A stretch of DNA of 64,000 nt. It comes from Acanthosepion esculentum. Lineage: Eukaryota > Mollusca > Cephalopoda > Sepiida > Sepiidae. How positions within the stretch are numbered: the stretch's first letter is position 1; each line of letters starts with the position of its first letter. The notes under the pieces are model-generated. The model ran no database searches, was not told where the DNA came from, and saw only the letters and a program-made list of their open reading frames with translations. A program made the position numbers and the translations under genes. Positions 37,601 through 49,442 of this stretch are shown here, in pieces. The stretch spans positions 57,700,246-57,764,245 of the forward strand of contig OZ038479.1 of NCBI GenBank assembly GCA_964036315.1. Reading direction: 5' to 3'.

Positions 37601-37847
37601 CATCAGTTATGTCTGTTGACATGTTTGAAAGCATGATGCCAGATTGATGTATTGTTTATTTATCTAAATGTCGTTTTTGTAGCAGTAAAAATTAATTTTT
37701 ATTTTTAGCTAAGTCAGCTAATATTCCTCAATTAAAGTTTCAGAAAAGTATATTTTATTTTTGAAAGATTCTTTTAATAAAGAGAATAACATTGAAATGG
37801 TGGAAGGCAAAAAGGTGGGAAACGATGGGGCAGTGGGCCCAGGCAGC
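31606..37847. other. Upstream AT-rich region of unit B, no gene seen
   Basis: The counterpart of 9,066-14,812 plus 19,859-20,398. No open frame has recognisable content. Small indels distinguish it from unit A throughout. The donor-like site near 36,845 is weakened here. Confidence 0.45.
33436..34206. repeat. Long imperfect inverted repeat in unit B
   Basis: Same structure as 10,948-11,752: left arm from 33,436, right arm ending at 34,206, with a direct third copy after it (about 34,260-34,640). The arms differ from each other more than each differs from its unit A counterpart, showing that the inversion is older than the unit duplication. Confidence 0.75.
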
Positions 37848-38110
37848 ACTCCCTGGGGATGGGGTCATTTCGACGGGGTATATTATTTTTGCTGCAACAA
37901 AGGCAACGATAAGGGAAAAGAAGAAACATAACTTTTTGTTTTTATTTTGCAAATACACCTAAAATTAGATAACAATAAATAAAATATTTTTTAATTTTAG
38001 TTTTAAAATGTCTATATTTTGCTGCTGGTAGTTCTGATAATTCGGCCAAACTTGTGGAGAAAATTTTAAATATGGTTCAAATGACGCCAGCTTGTTTTTA
38101 AAAAATGTTT

Positions 38111-38440
38111 TGTAGTGGACGTTTACATAGACCACGCCCACAAATCACTCAACAGTCATTGGACAGAAAATAAACACTACTTTCTTTAAAGACAATTTAC
38201 TCATCGCACGAGTCACATAAAATTTTCTCATGTTTTACCTTACCAAACTTGTTATAGAAAAAAATCAGCAATTCGTCGATTTTTGACCAATCACATAAAT
38301 TGACATTTCTTTCAATATTTTTCCCGCTCTCGTCCCTGGAGCCTATGTTATGTGTATATATAGCAGAAATTAAAGAAAGAACATTAGTAGACTATTAAAT
38401 TTCAGAGCCTTAACCATGTACGCGTATTCTCAATCTTCTA

Positions 38441-38518
<78 letters not shown>

Positions 38519-38917
38519 AATTACATACACACAACACTGTGAACTGTCTGTTTCAAAAGCCAAGTGAACTATTCAAATCTTTATCATCCCCTTGCACAAC
38601 ATTCTCACTTTCAAACTCATATATCAAATATTCTTGAACTCTAAACAAATTTAAACAAGAAAAGTTCTTACAACACACATTTGTATTCCCACACAATACA
38701 AGGGGAACTACTTTTTACATCTTAAACTTTATTGTCACTAACACAATTGTATATTTATTTGTTTTCAATAAATGTTTTTCTTGTTGACATTCAATGATCT
38801 CTTGTCATTCTTTTTCGTGTTTCTTTGCAAATTAAATGTGGTGTGCTAATTTCAAAACGCAACCTTCATCAAAAACCTTCTGATACATTTCTTACCAAAC
38901 CTCATTAGCGCCCCACA
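38111..38917 (+). repeat. 5' LTR of Gypsy B
   Basis: It ends ...GCGCCCCACA immediately before the PBS. It contains a TATATATAG promoter-like box at about 38,352 and AATAAA at about 38,768. The start at TGTAGTGGACG (38,111) is a guess based on the TG rule, since the second LTR is missing. A long CA microsatellite lies inside it. Confidence 0.6.
38443..38516 (+). repeat. (CA)37 microsatellite within the Gypsy B LTR
   Basis: Uninterrupted CA dinucleotides for 74 bp between the TATA-like box and the polyadenylation signal of the LTR. The His-Thr open frame across it is a repeat artefact. Confidence 0.95.
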
Positions 38918-38936
38918 ATTGGTGATCCCGACGTCG
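38918..38936 (+). promoter_or_regulatory. Primer binding site of Gypsy B
   Basis: ATTGGTGATCCCGACGT directly follows the LTR end and matches the corresponding site of Gypsy A except for two bases. The priming tRNA was not determined. Confidence 0.7.
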
Positions 38937-39137
38937 AAAAAAAGAAAACCAACGCTGAAAGAAAAAGACCGCCGCCACAACAGTTGATAATTCCGACGCT
39001 AAAAAGGGAAACTGACGTTAGCATTATCGCCTACATTCAAGAAGAAAAAATACAAAAGTGCGAGTGCAATGAATTTTCGACTTGGCGCGAGAAATCTTCT
39101 ACACCACGTGCGTTTCACTGAAATAGCTCTGATCAAC

Positions 39138-39977
39138 ATGGCTGATCAATCCGTTAAAGAGACAGCCGTCGTCCTGAACGTGCGTGTGTTCGATACTATA
39201 AACGTGAATGTTTGGTTTGCACAACTAGAAGCAATTTTTCAAGCCAAATACATCCACTCACAAATGGCACGATACGCGTACGTTGTGGAAAAACTCCCAC
39301 CAGAAATAGCTTCAGATGTGTTGGACCTCCTAGACACTGTGCCGACACAGAAACCTTTTGATACTCTGAAGGAAGCTATAATTTATCGAACGGGCAAATC
39401 GCAAGAGCGTCGCCTGCATGATTTATTTAATACGTTACAACTAGGCGAGAACAAACCTACTCAGCTACTTCGAAGAATGAAAAATCTTTTGGGAAAACAC
39501 ACAATGTCTGATTCATTGTTCAGAAATCTTTGGCTCGATAAACTACCAGCTCAAACTACACAAATCCTAGCAACACTTCCCGACGATTTAGACCTGCTAA
39601 AGACTACTGAAATAGCAGATAAAATAAATGATGTCACGGTAATCAGTAGTGTTGATGCTCCAACATCACACGAAGCGACTATGGCAGACATGGTTTATCA
39701 GTTACAGCAGCAGCTTAACAAGTTGTCGACGCAAGTAGAGCACCTACGCAGAGGACCAACTCAAAACTTATACAAGTCCCGGCGTCGTTCTAACTCCACT
39801 TCTCGTCCGAGGAAAACTACGGTATGCTGGTATCACCACAAATTCGGCGACTCAGCAAGAAAATGTACGAAACCGTGTACCTTCAAACCGCAAGCAGATT
39901 TTACAACAACCCAGAAGACGAGTGAAGGCGGTATCTGCTGTTGGGGCCCATTCATCCAATCGTCTATTTTATATTAA
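39138..39977 (+). CDS. gag: Gypsy B Gag polyprotein
   Basis: The capsid-type protein that packages element RNA in the cytoplasm. The ATG at 39,138 (MADQSVKETA) is preferred over the in-frame 39,069 ATG because the Gypsy A gag also begins MAD at the corresponding place. Visible features are VWFAQLEAIFQAK near residues 25-40, an RRLHDLFNTLQLGENKPTQL block, LWLDKLPAQTTQILATLP, a short coiled-coil-like YQLQQQLNKLSTQVEHL, an Arg-rich stretch, and a CWYHHKFGDSARKCTKPC zinc-knuckle-like end. Length (279 aa) fits this Gypsy group. The last about 25 residues read out of frame with the related element, so the C-terminus is probably altered by an indel near 39,895. Confidence 0.85.
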   Translation: MADQSVKETAVVLNVRVFDTINVNVWFAQLEAIFQAKYIHSQMARYAYVVEKLPPEIASDVLDLLDTVPTQKPFDTLKEAIIYRTGKSQERRLHDLFNTLQLGENKPTQLLRRMKNLLGKHTMSDSLFRNLWLDKLPAQTTQILATLPDDLDLLKTTEIADKINDVTVISSVDAPTSHEATMADMVYQLQQQLNKLSTQVEHLRRGPTQNLYKSRRRSNSTSRPRKTTVCWYHHKFGDSARKCTKPCTFKPQADFTTTQKTSEGGICCWGPFIQSSILY

Positions 39978-42738
39978 GTACAGAAATTCAAACAAATCAT
40001 TCCTTGTCGATACTGGCGCACAAATCAGCGTTGTACAACCCAGATCTACCTTTTCAAAGACTAAATCTTCGGTTACTTTACGTGCCGCGAATGGCAGACA
40101 TATCCAGACCTACGGACAACTGTCTATGACACTGGACATTGGCTTAAGCAGAAAATTCCAGTGGCTCTTCACTGTAACTGATGTAAAATTCCCGATACTC
40201 GGTGCCAATTTTTTAGCACACTATGAACTAACAGTTGACCTGTCCAAACGCCAATTATCCAACAAAACGACGAAGATTACAAACTATGGTATTATTTCTC
40301 AACTCACCTCCACTAAGCTGTGCGTCGCTGTCCCAGCAGATAATCCGCTCCAGGAGATCCTAAATCAATTCCCTTCACTTATACGCCCATTTACCTATAC
40401 AGAGGCAGTCAAGCACCACACTGTACATAAGATCTATACGACAGGGTCACCTGTGTTTTCAAAGCCTCGTAGGTTAGCTCCAGATAAATATAAAACAGTA
40501 CGAGCTGAATTTCAACATATGCTGGACCTAGGGATCATACGCCCGTTCTCAAGCCCTTATGCATCTCCACTACATATGGTTCCCAAGGCACAGGAGGGGG
40601 CTTTGAGGCCCTGCGGTGATTACCGCAGATTGAACGCTCAAACGGTCTCGGACAAATACCCTGTACCCAATTTGGCAGACTTCGCCATTTCCTTACAGGG
40701 GGCTAAAGTCTTCACAAAAATAGACCTGCGCAAGACATTCTACCAGATCCCCGTTGCCGAAGAGGATATACACAAAACTGCGATCACAACTCCTTTCGGC
40801 TTATACGAGTTTTTACGAATGCCATTCGGGTTGCGAAACGCCGCGCGGTCATTTCAACGGTTGGTAGATGAGGTACTCCGTGGCTTACCAAATTCGTTCG
40901 CGTACATCGACGACTTATTAATTGCCAGCGCCGACATAGACGATCACAGACGCCACGTGAAACAAGTATTCGAACGCCTACACCATTATGGCCTTAAAAT
41001 AAACCCTGAGAAATGCATATTTGCGGTACCTCAAATTCATTTTCTTGGGTTCGTTAACGACCAAACAGGAATAACTCCACTCTCTGATAAAGTCCAAGCG
41101 ATTAGCGACTTTTTTCAACCTACCACGCTCCAACAACTTCGTCGCTACCTAGGGCTGATAAATTACTACGGACAATTCATTCCCAAGTGCTCTCAAATTT
41201 TGGCGCCCCTTACTGACCTGCTCCGTGGTCAGGGGAGAAGAAATACTACAATACAACTGACCAATGAGACACTTGAAGCTTTCAGGAAATCCAGAGAAGC
41301 TCTAGTAAACTTCACTAAACTGTCATATATAAACGACGATGCCCCAACACACCTCTCGCTGACCACAGACGTGTCGTCGGATGCAATAGGAGCTGTGTTA
41401 CGCCAACATGTGCGCGATAATACAGTGCCTATTCCCTTTTTCTCAGTGAAGCTTACTCCGACCCCAAAAAAAAAAAAATACAGCGCTATCTCCCGCGAGT
41501 TGCTTGTAATTTACTTATCTATTAAAAACTTCAGACATTTTGGAAGGAAGGAACTTTACTGTATTCGCAGATCATAAACCTTTAACCTTTGCTCTCAATA
41601 CAAAGTCCGACAAGTACAATCCGCGAGACTATAGACAATTGGATTATATCTCGCAATACACTACGGATATCAGACACATCAAGGGAGATGATAATATCGT
41701 CGCGGACACCCTATCCCGATCCTCCTCATGTAATAACGTGCAAGAAAACTTGGATATTGAACAAATAGCAGATGAGCAGAAAAGGGACGTAACTCTGCTC
41801 GACTCCCTGAAGGACTCGTCGTTACGACTTGAGCAACATCCCCTACCCTTCAGCACCAAATCAATTACCTTTGACACCAGTATACCCAACCCTAGACCCC
41901 TTGTTCCAGTCAGTATGAGAAAGAGAATTTTCGAACATTTTCACTCATTTTCACATCCTGGTCGTAAAGCTACAGTTAAACTTATAGCGGAACGTTTTGT
42001 TTGGTCAAATATGAAAAATAATATTAAAAACTACTCTCAATGCTGTCTAATCTGCCAGAAGACAAAAATTCAACGACACACGAAATCACCACCGGTAACT
42101 TTGCCGTACTAGATGGCCGTTTCCGCCATCTGCACGTCGACTTGGTGGGTCCGTTGCCCGAAGTGCACGGATATCAGTATATTCTAACCATCATCGACAG
42201 ATTTACGAGATGGCCAGTAGCCATCCCTCTATAAAGCACAACCGCAGAATCTGTTGCTAAGGCAGTAGTCCAACATTGGATTTCAATTTTCGGATGCCCT
42301 TCAATAGTTACGACGGATCGCGGTCCGCAGTTTCAATCTCAGCTTTTAACGGAATTTATAAACCTCCTCGGTTCAAGACATATTTCAACCACTGCATACC
42401 ACCCATGTGCCAACGGGTTGGTTGAACGCTTTCACCGACAATTAAAAGCTGCTCTAACTAGTTCCAGTACTATAAACCAAACATCATGGATGGAGAATTT
42501 ACCTTTAGTAATGTTATCTCTTCGCTCACAAATCAAGGAAGACCTAAATTGTTCGCCGGACAACAACTAATATTGCCTGGTCAACTTCTCTCCAACCATC
42601 CAACATCAGAACCTACTACGAATTGTATCAAGTATCTTCAAAACAGAATGTCATCTTTAGCTTTTACGCCTACCCGATTCTCTACCAAAGACATATATGT
42701 TCCTTCGTAACTGCATAAATGCGAATTCGTCTTTATCC
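39922..42738 (+). pseudogene. pol: Gypsy B Pol (protease-RT-RNase H-integrase), frameshifted
   Basis: The first frame (39,922-41,577, 551 codons) has protease FLVDTGAQISV (residues 27-37), RT blocks [45 protein letters not shown] and FAYIDDLLIAS (YIDD at 328-331), then RNase H LTTDVSSDAIGAVL. One lost T near 41,538 shifts RNase H (VFADHKPLTFAL) and the integrase HHCC zinc region (SHPGRK, CCLIC) into the next frame (41,540-42,112). A second shift near 42,090 leads to the integrase core HVDLVGPLP, TDRGPQF and LVERFHRQLK, the D, D and E catalytic sites. TAA stops it at 42,232. A third shift near 42,550 and a TAA at 42,708 follow. It overlaps gag in another frame; mutation rather than programmed shifting is likely. 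Confidence 0.9.
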
Positions 42739-43475
42739 CCTTGTTTCCCCTTTCTCCTCACTATCTTACTCCTTCTCCCTAAGAGATTGTCTAGAGATGG
42801 GAGATCTTGACCCTTTTCTTTTTTCATAGGAGTGTTCCTCCAATGATTCCTCATCTTCATGTCCATATTACTCTTGATTTCACTGTATAGTTTGTCTTGC
42901 CTTGACATAACACTTTCGCCTTCATTACTTTCAGGCTCACTATACAATTCTTCATCCCTATCGCGTTGTAATCTAATTTGGACTGCATGAGCTAATATCA
43001 CATTTCCATTTTCTTCTGTTATCATTGTGTTATGTCACTTTGCATTATGAATCTTGCCTCTTGTACATTAGATTCATAATTCTTTTTATACCACAATTTT
43101 TTATTAGTGGCATAATACATGGTCAATGGGGCTCTAATTTGTCAATCCATGAGTGTGGGCAGGCTTTTCGATCTTCCAGCATGTATAGCTTAGCAACAAT
43201 CTAGGAAAAACTGTTTCTATCTTCTCTTTCCGTTGTAGACATATCTTCAATCTGTTTTTTAGAATTTGCACCACCTATTTTCCTAATCCATTTGATTTTG
43301 AATGGTATGGTAGGGTTTTATATGGTTTGCATCCAATTTTGTTTAACCACTAACATAGTTCCTCGTCACAGAACTCTGGGACGTTGTCAGATACTAGCAT
43401 TTTCGGAATTCCATTTCTTGAAAATATAATCCTTAACGCATGTTTCTCGATAGAACTTATTTTGTTGTATTACTT
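42739..43475 (-). pseudogene. Integrase remnant of a second Gypsy family
   Basis: Minus-strand reading gives ALRIIFSRNGIPKMLVSDN, PEFCDEEL, LNKIGCKPYKT, an HSKSNGLGK block where the catalytic Glu region should be, LKNRLKICLQRKEKIET, KLWYKKNYESNVQ out of frame, and an open C-terminal 122-codon frame (43,025-42,657) ending in GRRSKIVRRKGK. Stops interrupt the core repeatedly. Upstream integrase, RT and LTRs are absent. It meets the plus-strand Gypsy B end to end at about 42,738. It may be the detached 3' part of the element at 52.8-56.6 kb, but the families were not compared in detail. Confidence 0.75.
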
Positions 43476-43799
43476 CTGGTCAGCCTGAATACGCATCTAG
43501 ACGATTTTAATACATTTTTTGGAATAATAAAAAATTATTTTAAAAATAGATGCATGTAACAGATTGTAGTAAGCTTTCCAATTTATGATCTGTAAAAATA
43601 GACCTTTTTAATAAGAGCATTTCCAGAGGCATTCAATTTCAAACTTAATTTAAAAACATTTATCAATTTTTTCACATTTTTCATTTAAAATTGAAAAAAA
43701 AGAAAACAATTCTTGTAAAAATTCATTTTTCATTGAAAAAAATTTTGGCTTCAGGCAAAAATGTCCTGGGGTCAAAACACTATGTAAAAATAGTTTTTA

Positions 43800-43985
43800 A
43801 TATCAGAAATACTTTTTTTTTAAAAATTATTACCAGAAATACATTATTACCAATAATACATTTTTGAAAAAAAAAATTCAGCTATATTAAAAAAAAATAT
43901 TACCAGCAATAGATTTTTGAAGACAAAAAATATATTACCAGCAATACATTTTTTGAAAACAAATATTACCAGCAATAAAAAAATT
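43800..43985. repeat. Minisatellite, about 30-36 bp units
   Basis: About six degenerate copies of a unit built on ATTACCAGCAATACATTTTT followed by an A-rich stretch. Confidence 0.65.
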
Positions 43986-44764
43986 GTCGGCATTAAATAA
44001 TCTATTGAGGTTGATATGCCGTAAAACAAACCAAACTAAACCAAACCAAATATTACGTCGACCTCTGAGGTAAAAAAAAAGATTTTCAGCCAAAATTTTA
44101 AACGTGCTAAAAAGGAATAAAAATATCAAAAAATAATTTTAAAAAATAATTTGTTCTTTCCTCTTATTAATAGCATAACCTTTTTCGCGATAAAAGTTTG
44201 TTTTTATTAAGTTTGGGGTCTTTTTCATCAGTTTATGCCACTTTTTTAGCGAAAAAGTGGATATTCTTGTTTTAGTATTTTTTTTTAGTTTTTCCACAAC
44301 TATTGGAAGTAGTAGTTAGACAATCTTTATTTTTTAATTGTTGGATTTACATATACCTTTAAAATGATTCATTTTGAAACATTTATCACATTTTTTTTAT
44401 ATGCACAATTTTTTTTCTTTGGTGTTGATAATCACAACAATTACACATTCTGTCTTTTTCCATTATGGCGTACGTGTTCACTTCCTCTATCTGATCCGTA
44501 ATTTTTCTTCTATTAAATTTTCCAATTAATTATTGTTGCTGAACAAATTCAACACAGTTCTAGTGAAAACATCCCCAGTTGTAAATGCATGAGAGTTTTT
44601 TTTGTCAATACTCCTCATTTTGAAGGCCGTTTAATATCATTTGGAGCAAATCCTCTTCGACTGAGTGGTTTTCCCATCCCAATTTCTCGAATATTTAGCT
44701 GCCTGTTTTAAATGAAAAACATATTCAACAGCTGGCTCATTCCCTTCTGAGAAATATTCATGAA

Positions 44765-44768
<4 letters not shown>

Positions 44769-44816
<48 letters not shown>
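44769..44816 (+). repeat. (TC)24 microsatellite
   Basis: Uninterrupted TC repeats for 48 bp. The Arg-Glu repeat frame on the minus strand is an artefact. Confidence 0.95.
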
Positions 44817-44820
<4 letters not shown>

Positions 44821-45951
44821 CCTGCATTCACGATTCACGAGTTACGTGGTAATACCGTAGGGAAAGTTATGAACACTCTTCTTCTCCCACCCTAGCTATG
44901 GGTAATTAGCAGGGCAGACTGGGTTCTATAGACTTGAATGGCAACTGGTCTACAGCAGAAAGAAATGGCAACCTACTGCGGGAAAAAATCTGCCCAAGCA
45001 TATATCACGCATGGCACATACTGTTATGTTTTTTACTATTAGTTAACTTATATCTCCAAACGTCATTTCCTCCGTCTTTATAATGGCGTCACAACCAGCA
45101 GTTGCCAACGAGAGTTCGGTTATTTGGTTTTCTCCTCCCATTGATTTTAAATTATTTAGCTTTTTGTTCTAGCTCGTGCGTATTTATAATTATCAAGTGA
45201 TAATTGTTCGTTCGGTTTCTTAGATATTGGCGACGCCATTATAGTGTAGTGCTAATGATTCCCGGGAAGTAGCATGCACTCAACTGCCTCATGGGTAATA
45301 ACCGTAGCGATTCACTGTCTATGTGACTGTAAATGAGTCACCTAAACAGGCCACTTGGTGGAGATCAATATAATACGTCAAGTGTTTGAATGTGAAAAAA
45401 AATATCAGAATGATGTCAGTTTTAAAATTGAGCCTGCCACTCAGTGGCGTAGCTAGGGGACAGAGGGTTAGTTTTCATAAAAAAAAAAGAAGACAATAGT
45501 ATAATATCAATAATTTTTGCAAAAAATGCAGCGATAAGGAAGAAGATAGGGTTCAATTGAAGCTAATTTGTCTTTGATATGGCTGGCTCAAAACTAGTCA
45601 ACCAGTAAAAAAAAAAATTGTCTCCAAAACACACTGTTAGCTGGTATGGATAAACTCCACATACAAGACGTGAGCAAAAGGTGTGAAAAAAATTTGAACA
45701 TTTTTAAAGGGATTGATGTAGGGTTGGATTAAGTGAATTTAGTGAATCCACAGTTTTGTTCACACCTATGTGAGAAGTCCAGACTTTGGCGTCAGTTCTT
45801 TGATTTTGATTTTTCAGGTCTGTGAACTGTTAGTGAAAAAAAATTAAATAAGTGAACCGATTGTTTTTTTATGTTATCATAGGACGAGCATTAATGCGTA
45901 ATTAAAATTGTTACTTTTTATAAAATTATAATATAGACTGAAGAAATTATA

Positions 45952-46459
45952 TGCGGGTTTTTATACCATTTGAATTTATGTGACCAATAATTTGTCGTCT
46001 AGAAAATAAGGGTAAAAAGAGCATTGACGCGACACGGCGAGAGAAAACAGGACAACACCAAACTTGAGCGGAAAAAAAGAAAGGCTTTACATCAGAAAGA
46101 GGAAGAAAGAAAAGGGAAGATAGAAAAATTGGGTTTAAAAATCGTTGCAAAAAAACTGGTTTTTGCGAGGACTTAACTGATGGCAGTAAAGTTCGTTCGG
46201 TTAACAGATCTCATTTTTGTTGCAACGTCGGAATATATTCGTCTTCAGGTGGAAGAGGGATTCAGTTTTCGGATGATTTGCTGCAACTGTTGGGACATCC
46301 TCGTTCCAACGTTGTATTCTTGGCCGCTCCATTTTCGGACACCATGTAGCTGCTGGTTGAGTTTTACGGAGCTAAATTAGTCAGTGTTGACCAGTCGGTG
46401 GCCCAGGAAAAAAGGGGCCGTGATAGGCTGCTTTCAGCCCAACCCAGGAGCCGCTGACA
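45952..46459 (-). repeat. 3' LTR of the BEL/Pao element
   Basis: Begins TGCGGGTTTTTATACC and ends GCCGCTGACA on the plus strand. It aligns along its length with 47,634-48,129, sharing ACGGCGAGAGAAAACAGGAC and GAGTTTTACGGAGCTAAATT. Confidence 0.85.
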
Positions 46460-46610
46460 ACGACTTAGGTAAACATTGCCCTTTTGCATTCGTTCATTAG
46501 CTAGTAGGTATACATTCGATAACTTATCAATTAGCTGTTTTGATTAGATTATCTACATAGAAATTTTTTGTTAGCATATCAGTACAGTCAAAATGGGGGA
46601 ACTTGTTCGC

Positions 46611-47455
46611 TTAGTGTTTTATTACGAAATTCAAGATGAAAGGGCTAGTATTGAAACCAAAAATAATGGTAGTGTATCTAAAACAAATTAGCTTATCTCC
46701 TTTCATGAAGAAACAAAACCTGTTACGGTCTTCAATGGATTTTATTTTTTTCATGAGCAAAGCTTTCCTGATATCGGCCAACATGACATGTTTATTGCAT
46801 CGAAATAATAGCAGTAATTCCAGCACCCCCCATCAAATTGATCCCTGGGTAGGGTGCTTCATTCAAGGAGTATTTTCCTTGCGTTTTTAAAGAGCAATTC
46901 AAAACTGGTCTAATTTCGGTAGTACTTTGTGCCTCTGTCTTAAAGACGGGCCTATGTGGCATCCAAATATGATTTGTAAAATTTTCAGGAGATACATCAA
47001 AACATTCTATGGTACCCTCCTGTTCTTGTTGTTGGAATACCTCCGCATAATCTTTGAATAAGTTTTGTTGTTCAAGCTTACTGACGACTCTGTTTAAAAC
47101 GGAGAGGGCTACTCGGTGGTTAGATGACACAGACTTTATTTTGTCTTCATGCCAAGGGAGGTCAACGTGATAGACATCATTCTTATATTCAATGGAGTTC
47201 TCAAATTCTTTGATTTTTCTTTTGTCATACTCACAAATGGAATCATCTTCAGGGGCTATGCCCAGAGAGTCAACATCGAACATGTTCTCTAAACTTCATT
47301 CCACTTTACCTTCGTCAAAAAACTCAGTGAAAGGGTCTGAGTAACTTTTTACAGGGTTCATCACAAAATTTACTCTAGTATCAGAGCAAGTGGCATACCC
47401 AGCAATCATAGCATCATAGTTATGTTGAGAACTTCCCCTATTTATTTTTATTGGG
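46611..47455 (-). pseudogene. BEL/Pao pol remnant (linker and reverse transcriptase N-part)
   Basis: The minus-strand frame 47,283-46,792 (163 codons) has the BEL/Pao pre-RT hallmark DVDSLGIAPED, VDLPWHEDK, HRVALSVLNRVV, GTIECFDVSPENF, HRPVFKTEAQSTTEIRPVLN and SLNEAPYPGINLM. A frameshift in a G run near 46,830 passes to a second frame (46,826-46,611) with VMLADIRKALLM, DRNRFCFFMK and FGFNTSPFILN, which are RT finger and palm blocks. Upstream reading continues to about 47,455 past one Trp-to-stop change near 47,300. The catalytic YVDD-type box is not reached. Enzymatically dead. Confidence 0.85.
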
Positions 47456-47633
47456 GGTATTTACCCAAATATAGCCGTAACACTGATTGTACCCCTTCCT
47501 CAAGCGAGTCACGTCGAAGCAAATGCCTTTTTAAAATTTATTTTTAAGTGTCCCTATTTTTGTAGCATAAATGCGCGTTCTCACTATTTTTTTTTGTGAA
47601 GTGTTGTTATCTTTACTTGTTTTTTGTAAAGTA

Positions 47634-48129
47634 TGCGGGTTTTTATACCCTTGAATTTATGTGACCAATAATTTGACCTCTGTAGAAAATAAAAGTAAAA
47701 AGAGCACTGAAGCAACACGGCGAGAGAAAACAGGACAACACCAAACTTGAGTGGAAAAAAGAAAGGCTTTATCAAAAAGAGGGGAAAAAATAAGGGAAGA
47801 TAGAAAAATTGGGTTTAAAAAATCGTTGCAAAAAACAGTCTTTTTTGCGAGAATTTAACTGATGGCAGTAAAGTTCGTTCGGTTAACAGATCTCATTTTT
47901 GTTGCAACGTCGGAATATATTCGTCTTCAAGTTGAAGATGGGTTCAGTTTTCGGATGCTTTGCTGCAACTGTTGGGACATCCTCGTTCCTATATTGTATT
48001 CTTGGCCGCTCCATTTCGGACACCATGTAGCTGCTGGTTGAGTTTTACGGAGCTAAATTATTCCGTGTTGACCCAGGAAAAAAGAGGCCGTAATAGGCTA
48101 CTTTCAGCCCAACACAGGAGCCGGTGACA
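47634..48129 (-). repeat. 5' LTR of the BEL/Pao element
   Basis: The direct repeat of 45,952-46,459, beginning TGCGGG and ending CCGGTGACA on the plus strand. Confidence 0.85.
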
Positions 48130-49442
48130 ACGAGCCCTACAAAGGGAGGCAATTCATTTATCTATATAATATTTTCAATAATAGAACACTCTACTCATAT
48201 CTTGTTTCATTGACAATCAGACTATAATTAACAGATGCACATAAAAAAAATCAATATTTTACAATATAAGTGAAGCTCAAAATGTCCCAAATGTATGAAT
48301 CAAACATCTAAAAGACACTCATGTTTGAATCAGTCATATGAAAATTAACAACTGGTCAGCCAACATTACACAAAATAAAAGAAGGGGTTCATGATGAATC
48401 TTTAAAAATATGCATAATGGAAGGAGGGGTAGAGTTCAAATATTGATTGAGATAAATTTGTGTTTACTTTACACTAAATATCGTCAATGTTTTAACACAT
48501 TAAGAGATGATGAAAACGAATCCTGCAACTATTTTGCACATATAAAATGAATGAAAATCCATACTAACCTGATTCAGTTATATATGACTTTATTTCATTC
48601 ATGTGCAAAAAACACATCCCCCAAATTTCTTGATTTGTTGTTTGCATTTGTATGCATAGATTTTTGACTAACCTGCACAAAATTAATATAATATTACTTT
48701 ATCTGATAAAATTGTAGTAAGATTAGGTAGTAGTAACACCATATGGAAATATACACTTTCCTTTTCACTATGAGAGTGACAAAGAAACTCTTTCTCTTTC
48801 TCGTCTATTACAACTTCTTCCTTTCCTTCCTTCTATTTTTCTTATCCTCGGTCATTTTTAAGTAAGTAGTAAACATCACTTTTGCAAAATCCTGCTAATT
48901 AATCCTTAAATTTGTTAAATCCCTTCGAAACATATCCCTAGGAAAAAATATTGAGTGTTTAAAAGATTTTTAAATTAGTTATTTGCTTTTTTCAGCTACA
49001 ATGGGCTGTTTGATAAGCGTCACACCTAATGTCAGCATGTCTATATATATGCATTTCTGACAATGTATATGCAAATATGTTTATTTGCACTTGCTATTTC
49101 TTCTTTTGAATTATTTATTGCAGGCCATATTGAGTCTTTAGATGATGGCAATTTCAAAATTAGAACACTCTACTCATATCTTGTTTCATTGACACTCAAA
49201 ATAAAATTAACAACTACACATAAAAAAATCAATATTTTACAATATAAGTGAAGCTCAAAATGTCAAAAATGCATGAATCTTGAAAAAAATAACATCTAAA
49301 AGACACTCATGTTTGAATCAATCAGATGAAAATTAACAACTGGACAGCCAACATTACATAAAAAAGAAGAGCTCATGATAAATCTTTAAAAATATGCAAA
49401 ACGGAGGGAGGAGGAGAGTTCAAATATTGATTGAGATAATTT

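Larger units (their letters stand above)
27465..37847 (-). repeat. Segmental duplication unit B
   Basis: Colinear with unit A from the first shared bases (AAAGATTAATCGCCAAC at 2,667 and 27,465) to a common right edge in the GGAAGGCA...GGCAG sequence (20,398 and 37,847). It includes the zinc-finger gene, leader, inverted repeat and splice-donor-like site. It lacks the Gypsy A insertion and about 440 bp near 27,785, and its finger array is shorter. The left edge abuts unit A' directly. Confidence 0.85.
38111..42738 (+). mobile_element. Ty3/Gypsy retrotransposon, 3'-truncated (Gypsy B)
   Basis: Order: 5' LTR, PBS, gag, protease, reverse transcriptase, RNase H, integrase. The element stops abruptly near 42,738 inside the integrase C-terminal part (after KCEFVFI), and no 3' LTR follows. 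Sequence then switches to an oppositely oriented integrase remnant. gag is open, while pol has at least three frameshifts and two stops, so it is inactive. Its base composition is visibly more GC-rich than the flanks. Confidence 0.9.
43476..45951. other. AT-rich intergenic region, no gene seen
   Basis: No recognisable coding sequence. It contains a minisatellite and a TC tract (listed separately), a fragment near 44,160-44,270 resembling the AACTTAATAAAAACAAA module of the unit A inverted repeat, and a GC-richer patch at 44,840-45,380. A GTGGCGTAGCTAGGGGAC motif near 45,442 looks like a transposon end. Confidence 0.4.
45952..48129 (-). mobile_element. Degenerate BEL/Pao LTR retrotransposon
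   Basis: Two direct LTRs, about 508 and 496 bp, bracket a minus-strand pol fragment. gag is missing: only about 350 bp separate the 5' (right) LTR from pol. RT ends early and RNase H and integrase are absent. The LTRs differ by numerous substitutions and small indels, so the insertion is not recent. No matching target duplication was found next to the outer ends. Confidence 0.8.

Noticed and set aside
38416..38637. 73-codon frame rich in His-Thr
   Set aside because: It is created by the CA microsatellite within an LTR.
44637..44831. Arg-Glu repeat frame on the minus strand
   Set aside because: It is created by the TC microsatellite.
45440..45475. GTGGCGTAGCTAGGGGAC motif as the end of a DNA transposon, with similar CAGTGGCGTG text near 20,348 and 61,085
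   Set aside because: No partner terminus in inverted orientation or target duplication could be matched, so no element was called.
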